Part shown: piece after piece, positions 59,526 through 64,000 of the stretch | Layout: the number at the start of each line of letters is the position of its first letter | How positions within the stretch are numbered: position 1 is the first letter of the stretch | Source of the DNA: Tahibacter aquaticus | GTDB taxonomy: Bacteria > Pseudomonadota > Gammaproteobacteria > Xanthomonadales > Rhodanobacteraceae | DNA: 64,000 nt | Direction of reading: 5' to 3' | Assembly: GCF_004363655.1 (NCBI RefSeq) | Contig: NZ_SNZH01000008.1 | Span: 146,294-210,293 of the forward strand | Position numbers and translations under genes: made by a program | Notes under the pieces: generated by a model | Database searches by the model: none | Seen by the model: the letters and a program-made list of their open reading frames with translations, nothing else | What the model was told of the DNA's origin: nothing

Positions 59526-62500
59526 ATGAATCGTCTTGTCTTATCCGGCCTTCGCATGAAGCGCCCGGCGAGCTCGGCTGCGCGTTGGCTGCGCCCCCTG
59601 CTCTTGGGTCTGCTCGCTGCTTCGGCTTCCGTGCATGCCATCCAGCCCGAGTCCGAGTTCGACCCCAAGCCCAAGCTGACGCGTGCGTTCCTGGCGCCGG
59701 AGCTGCAGGTGCAGGCCGAACTTTCGGATACCGTTATCCTGAGCGAACGCTCAAGCAACTATCCCGCCGCGACCAATTTCCTGCGCCGCCATCCCGGCAC
59801 CTGGGAAATGCGCTGGGACCGCCGCGCCGACCGGCCCAACCTGATCCAGGGTTCCGGCGTGCCGCTGATCCCTGGCCGCGGCAATTCGCTGAGCACGGCC
59901 TCGCTGGGCCTGCGTTCCGGCGAAATTGTCGACATGGCCGTCGTTGAGGCCCGCCTGCTCGATTTCATCGCCGAGAACAGCGATCTGCTCAAGACCGACG
60001 GCCTGGAATTCCAGCTCGATCCCGAGGGCAGCGTCGCCTACGGCGAAGGCAATACGCACTGGTTCATTGAACTGGCGCAATCCAAGAACGGCGTGAAGGT
60101 GCAGGGCGCCAATCTTTTCTTCCGTATTTCCAATGGCAACATTGTGCAATTCGGCAGCAACCTGGTTGCGCCGGTGCAGGCAGATACGATTCCGGTGTCG
60201 CGTCCGGTCAAGGCCTTCGATCTGGCCTTCGCCGAGCTGGCCTTCCCTGCCGGTACCCAGGTCACCGAATGGCTGGAACAGGGCGAGCTGCAGCTGCTGC
60301 CGTTTGCCGCTGACGGCAAGTCTGCCGGCGAAGGCTTCTCCGGTGCTGACGGCAGCGGTTATGCGCACCGCCTGGCCTGGCATTTCCTGTTCCGCGTGAA
60401 CGGCGATGCGACCACCTACGACCTGCGCGTGGACGCCAAGACCAACCGCGTGATCGAAGTGCGCAACTTCAACCGCAACGTGAACGCGGTCGTCGACGGC
60501 GGCATCTTCGAAACCGTCAACACGCTGCCGGAAGTGATCCGGCCCATGCCGTTCGCGGCAGTGACCAACGGCACGGCCAAGGTCACCGACGCACTGGGCA
60601 TCTATGACTACAGCGGCGGCGCGGCTTCGGTCACGCTCGACGGCAAGTTCTTCAAGATGACCGACACCTGCGGTTCGATCAGCCTGAGCAACTCCACCGA
60701 CGGCAACCTGCACCTGGGTACCGATACCGGTACCGACTGCGGTGCGGCCGGCGGTGCCGGCGGCAACGGCAATACGCGTGCCTCGCGCAACGGCTTCTAC
60801 TACCTGACCAAGATCAACCGCAAGGCAGTCACCTTCCTGCCCAGCAACAGCTGGATCGCGAGCAAGGTGACTGCCAACATGAACGTAAATCAGGTCTGTA
60901 ACGCGACCTGGAACGGCACGGCGGCGAATTTCTATAAGTCGGGCACTTCCGGCACCACGGCCTGTGCCAATACCGGCGAAATCCCTGGCGTGTTCCTGCA
61001 CGAGTGGGGCCATGGCATGGACCAGAACAGCGGCGGCGCGGCCGGCGAATACGGCTCCGGCGAAGCGGTGGGCGATACCTTCGCTTTCCTCGAAACCAAG
61101 GACTCGTGCATCGGCGACGGCTTCTACAGCGCTGGCACGGCCTGCTACAACTGCGCTAGCACCTGTTCGGGCGTGCGCGACGTGGGGGCGTTCAGCACAC
61201 TGGGCGCGGCCGTGGTGGCCAAGCCGTCCAACGTGACGGCCGACGCCAGCACCAATTGCGATCGCTGGGCCTGTCCGTATCTGGCCAACGGCATTTCGCC
61301 GTACCAGGGCCCGATGGGCTATGAAGGCCATTGCGAGTCGTATATCGCCGGTTCGGCCAACTGGGATCTGGCCCAGGCGCTGGTGTCGGTGCATGGTTCC
61401 ACGGCGGGCTGGGCGCAGATGGACAAGATCTGGTACGCCAGCCTGACGCCGAGCAAGAGTGCCTACCAGGTCACTGCCGGCGGCAAATGCAATGCAGCGG
61501 CGACGGTGAACGGCTGCGGTGCGAACAACTGGTATACGGTCTACCTCGCTGCCGACGACAACGACGGCAACCTGGCCAACGGCACGCCGAATGCCTGCCG
61601 CATCTGGGATGCGTTCAATGCCCACGGCATCGCCTGCGGCACGCGTCCCACCTGTTCTGGCGGTGGCACCAATGTTCCGCCGGTGGCGAACTTCACCTCC
61701 AGCAGCAGCGGCCTGACGGTGAGCTTCACCGACGCCTCGACCGACAGCGACGGCACGATTGCCTCGCGCGCCTGGAACTTCGGCGACGGCGGCACCTCGA
61801 CGGCGACCAATCCGAGCCGTACCTATGCCGCGGCTGGCACCTATACGGTCACGCTGACGGTGACCGACAACGGCGGTGCCACGAATACCAAGACCGCTTC
61901 GGTGACCGTATCCAGCGGTAGCAATGTGCCGCCGGTGGCGAACTTTACGTCCAGCACCAGCGGCTTGACCGCCAGTTTCACCGACAGCTCTACCGACAGC
62001 GACGGCACGATTGCCTCGCGCGCCTGGAACTTCGGCGACGGCGGCACCTCGACCGCGACCAACCCGACACGCACCTACGCGGCAGCCGGCACCTATTCGG
62101 TCACGCTGACGGTGACCGACAACAGCGGCGCGACCAATACCAAGAGCGCATCGGTGACGGTCACGGCGCCCTCGGGCAACGTGCTGACGAATGGTGTTGC
62201 GCTGACCGGCCAGACGGGCGCGACCGGCTCCAGCACTTTCTACACGATGGTCGTGCCGGCTGGCGCGAGCAATCTGAAGTTCGTCACCAGCGGCGGCACC
62301 GGCGATGCAGACCTGTACGCACGCTTCGGCTCGCAGCCGACGACGACGACCAACGATTGCCGTTCCGAAGGCAGCAGCAATGCCGAAACCTGCACCATCG
62401 CCACGGCGCAGGCCGGTACCTATTACGTGCTGGTCAGCGGCTATGCGGCGTATTCGGGCCTGAGCATCACCGGAAGCTATACCACCGGTGGCGGCACGGT

Positions 62501-62840
62501 ACAGACGTATACCAATACCACCGACTACGCGATCACCGACAACACCACGGTGGACAGCCCGATCGTGGTATCCGGCCGTAGTGGCAACGCGCCCAGCAAT
62601 GCCTCGGTGACGGTGGCGATCGTGCACACCTACCAGGGCGACCTGAAGGTCGACCTGGTGGCGCCGGACGGCACGCTGTACAACATCCACAACCGCACCG
62701 GTGCGGGCACCGACAACATCAACAAGACGGTGACCCTGAACCTGTCGAGCGAACTGCTCAACGGCACCTGGAACCTGCGCGTCAACGACAACGGCCCCGG
62801 CGATACGGGCAAGATCGACAGCTGGAGTATTACGTTCTGA
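59526..62840 (+). CDS. Secreted zinc metalloprotease with two PKD, a PPC and a P/proprotein-convertase domain
   Basis: 1104 residues; GGAGG at 59512-59516 and the signal peptide beginning MNRLVLSGLR choose the ATG at 59526. After the signal (cleavage near VHA) comes a long propeptide with FTP/PepSY-like features (VPLIPGRGNSLS; RVDAKTNRVIEVRNFNRN). The catalytic domain has HEWGH at 492-496 (FLHEWGHGMDQN), like fungalysin/M36-type metallopeptidases, with a downstream GEAVGDTFAF Glu/Asp ligand region. PKD repeats at about 716-798 and 800-882 (NFGDGGTSTATNP in both), then a PPC domain (YTMVVPAGASNLKFV... YVLVSGY) and a C-terminal P domain (VVSGRSGNAPSNASV... NLRVNDNGPGD). Probably type II-secreted and self-processed. 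A nearly identical paralog follows. Confidence 0.94.
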   Translation: MNRLVLSGLRMKRPASSAARWLRPLLLGLLAASASVHAIQPESEFDPKPKLTRAFLAPELQVQAELSDTVILSERSSNYPAATNFLRRHPGTWEMRWDRRADRPNLIQGSGVPLIPGRGNSLSTASLGLRSGEIVDMAVVEARLLDFIAENSDLLKTDGLEFQLDPEGSVAYGEGNTHWFIELAQSKNGVKVQGANLFFRISNGNIVQFGSNLVAPVQADTIPVSRPVKAFDLAFAELAFPAGTQVTEWLEQGELQLLPFAADGKSAGEGFSGADGSGYAHRLAWHFLFRVNGDATTYDLRVDAKTNRVIEVRNFNRNVNAVVDGGIFETVNTLPEVIRPMPFAAVTNGTAKVTDALGIYDYSGGAASVTLDGKFFKMTDTCGSISLSNSTDGNLHLGTDTGTDCGAAGGAGGNGNTRASRNGFYYLTKINRKAVTFLPSNSWIASKVTANMNVNQVCNATWNGTAANFYKSGTSGTTACANTGEIPGVFLHEWGHGMDQNSGGAAGEYGSGEAVGDTFAFLETKDSCIGDGFYSAGTACYNCASTCSGVRDVGAFSTLGAAVVAKPSNVTADASTNCDRWACPYLANGISPYQGPMGYEGHCESYIAGSANWDLAQALVSVHGSTAGWAQMDKIWYASLTPSKSAYQVTAGGKCNAAATVNGCGANNWYTVYLAADDNDGNLANGTPNACRIWDAFNAHGIACGTRPTCSGGGTNVPPVANFTSSSSGLTVSFTDASTDSDGTIASRAWNFGDGGTSTATNPSRTYAAAGTYTVTLTVTDNGGATNTKTASVTVSSGSNVPPVANFTSSTSGLTASFTDSSTDSDGTIASRAWNFGDGGTSTATNPTRTYAAAGTYSVTLTVTDNSGATNTKSASVTVTAPSGNVLTNGVALTGQTGATGSSTFYTMVVPAGASNLKFVTSGGTGDADLYARFGSQPTTTTNDCRSEGSSNAETCTIATAQAGTYYVLVSGYAAYSGLSITGSYTTGGGTVQTYTNTTDYAITDNTTVDSPIVVSGRSGNAPSNASVTVAIVHTYQGDLKVDLVAPDGTLYNIHNRTGAGTDNINKTVTLNLSSELLNGTWNLRVNDNGPGDTGKIDSWSITF
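61672..62165 (+). repeat. Tandem PKD-domain repeat inside the protease gene
   Basis: Two units of about 250 bases, beginning at 61671 and 61923, encode PKD domains sharing long identical stretches (for example the DNA for SDGTIASRAWNFGDGG). Such close repeats mark recent internal duplication. Confidence 0.85.
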
Positions 62841-63215
62841 CGGCTTCGCGCAGCCGCGGTGATTCGCCGCTGCTGCTGCTGTGAACGAAAAGCCCCGGCG
62901 CGTGCCGGGGCTTTTTTTGTGGACGGATTCATAGTTTGAAAGCGATACGCAATGGGTACGCGTGCATTGCTGCAGTGCGAGAAAAAGCGGCACTGCAGCA
63001 CGCTTTGAACGAATCGGCGAAATTTCAAACGACTGTTCGTGACTGGAAAGTGCACGAGTTTCCGAATGCCGATTTGCGCAAGCCGCGGCCCGACCGCCGG
63101 GCAGACAGTCCCGCCACCGCCGATGGCAGCGTGTAAGTCACTCAAAGTGAACGTCTATACCCTGCCGATTGTTTTTCTCGTTGCAATACGCATGCAGCTT
63201 CACTAAGCATCGACT
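62841..63215. other. Intergenic region between the tandem protease genes
   Basis: Apart from the terminator, about 300 bases with no supported gene. A small open frame at 62936-63136 (66 codons) lacks a ribosome site. The second promoter must lie here, likely in the T-rich patch near 63165-63210. Confidence 0.4.
62888..62918 (+). terminator. Rho-independent terminator of metalloprotease 1
   Basis: AAAAGCCCCGGC at 62888-62899 pairs with GCCGGGGCTTTT at 62904-62915, loop GCGT, T-run to 62918. 47 bases after the stop. Confidence 0.93.
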
Positions 63216-63362
63216 GGCTTCGGCTCCTGTTTCCCGGGGGGGAGAGGATCGTCAAGGTTGCCCGCTGGCAGCTCTATGGATTGATGCCTGCAAGCAGCGT
63301 TGAGCGGATCCCGCAGGAACTGTGGCGTTCACCCACAGTAATTTCTTGGAGGGAGAGGTCCA
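63216..63362 (+). promoter_or_regulatory. Structured leader of metalloprotease gene 2 (copy 2)
   Basis: 147 bases similar along their length to the leader at 59381. Stem A GTTGCC/GGCAGC at 63257-63272 has loop CGCT instead of GTC; stem B CTGTGG/CCACAG at 63320-63338 has loop CGTTCAC instead of CGATCAC. The GGAGG ribosome site lies in TTTCTT-GGAGG-GAGAGG, still able to pair by wobble. Confidence 0.6.
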
Positions 63363-64000
63363 ATGAATCGTTTTGTCTTGTCTGGCCTTCGTCAGAAGCG
63401 CCCGGCCGGTATCGCCGCGCGCTGGCTGCAGCCGCTGCTACTGGGTCTGCTTGCCGCATCCGCATCTGTCCACGCCATCCAGCCCGATCTGGGCACCAGC
63501 AAACCCAAGCTTTCGCGTGCGTTCCTGGCACCCGAGCTGCAGGTACAGCCCGAACTCGAAGCCAGCGTCGTGCTCGGCGAGCGCAGCAGCAGCCATCCGG
63601 CCGCGCAGAATTTCCTCAGCCGTCATCCCGGCACCTGGGAAATGCGCTGGGACCGCCGCGCCGACCGGCCCAACCTGATCCAGGGTTCCGGCGTGCCGCT
63701 GATCCCTGGCCGCGGCAATTCGCTGAGCACGGCCTCGCTGGGCCTGCGTTCCGGCGAAACCGTCGACATGGCCGTCGTTGAGGCCCGCCTGCTCGATTTC
63801 ATCGCCGAGAACAGCGATCTGCTCAAGACCGACGGGCTGGAATTCCAGCTCGATCCGCAGGGCAGCGTCGCCTACGGCGAAGGCAATACCCACTGGTTCA
63901 TCGAGCTGGCCCAGTCCAAGAACGGCGTCAAGGTCAAGGGTGCCAATCTTTTCTTCCGTATTTCCAATGGCAACATTGTGCAATTCGGCAGCAACCTGGT
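63363..64000 (+). CDS. Second secreted metalloprotease paralog, truncated by window end
   Basis: 212 residues present from the ATG at 63363; no stop, the rest lies beyond the window. Signal peptide MNRFVLSGLRQKRPAG with the same cleavage (VHA) and propeptide as the preceding gene. Residues from about 88 are nearly identical, while residues 42-85 (DLGTSKPKLSRAF; EASVVLGERSSSHPAA) have drifted. The catalytic HEWGH would be downstream. It is most likely another secreted zinc protease of the same family. Confidence 0.92.
   Translation, partial: MNRFVLSGLRQKRPAGIAARWLQPLLLGLLAASASVHAIQPDLGTSKPKLSRAFLAPELQVQPELEASVVLGERSSSHPAAQNFLSRHPGTWEMRWDRRADRPNLIQGSGVPLIPGRGNSLSTASLGLRSGETVDMAVVEARLLDFIAENSDLLKTDGLEFQLDPQGSVAYGEGNTHWFIELAQSKNGVKVKGANLFFRISNGNIVQFGSNL

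Noticed and set aside
59751..62993. 1080-codon minus-strand open frame opposite metalloprotease 1
   Set aside because: Antisense of a protease with clear HEWGH, PKD and P domains; also crosses the terminator.
62936..63136. 66-codon open frame between the proteases
   Set aside because: No ribosome site, no family, and it follows a strong terminator directly.

Overview
The window is GC-rich, densely coding DNA from a free-living Gram-negative bacterium. A group-1 sigma-70 gene (rpoD), a Fur-type box in front of a TonB-receptor operon, Lrp/TetR/NtrX-type regulators, a BKACE enzyme and an acyl-CoA carboxylase cluster suggest a gammaproteobacterium of the Lysobacterales (Xanthomonadales), perhaps Rhodanobacteraceae. 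That placement rests on remembered family resemblance, not on a search.

Layout. (1) 1-893: N-terminal two thirds of a c-type cytochrome, minus strand. (2) 1335-18379: five collinear genes for exported proteins: a large SdrD-B-type protein, a lipoprotein with a degenerate rhodanese-like region, two giant beta-helix/Ig-like proteins and an RHS/YD-repeat protein with an unrecognised C-terminal domain. (3) 18433-24255, minus: a putatively Fur-controlled operon of DUF4198 protein, EF-hand protein, ApbE-DUF2271 protein and TonB-dependent receptor. (4) 24496-29695, plus: a signalling operon of NtrX-like regulator without the GAFTGA loop, Ser/Thr kinase with TPRs, small histidine kinase and LuxR-type response regulator. 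(5) 29731-31054, minus: two exported or membrane proteins of unknown role. (6) 31270-37242, minus: a four-gene MoxR-vWA-beta-propeller ternary system with overlapping genes. (7) 37388-41857: LpxL-like acyltransferase, dtd, rpoD with a strong terminator, and PlsC. (8) 41984-45000: a tRNA with CAT anticodon followed by a looser stretch with an alcohol dehydrogenase and a GNAT enzyme, possibly acquired. (9) 45020-46151: YgjP-type metallopeptidase and a DUF2058 protein. (10) 46192-54521: TetR regulator divergent from a six-gene acyl-CoA catabolic operon resembling the acyclic terpene (atu) pathway, with a DUF849/BKACE enzyme inside. (11) 54541-57012: Lrp regulator divergent from a peptide deformylase-threonine dehydratase fusion and a VOC protein. 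(12) 57255-58803: three small proteins of unknown function. (13) 59526-64000: two tandem secreted zinc metalloproteases (the second cut by the window end), each preceded by the same structured leader of about 145 nt.

The observations most worth following are the exported RHS locus, the ternary system with an altered vWA metal site, the deformylase-dehydratase fusion, the BKACE-containing carboxylase operon, and the duplicated leader in front of the two proteases, whose two stems are kept while their loops change. No insertion sequence, CRISPR array or rRNA gene was seen.
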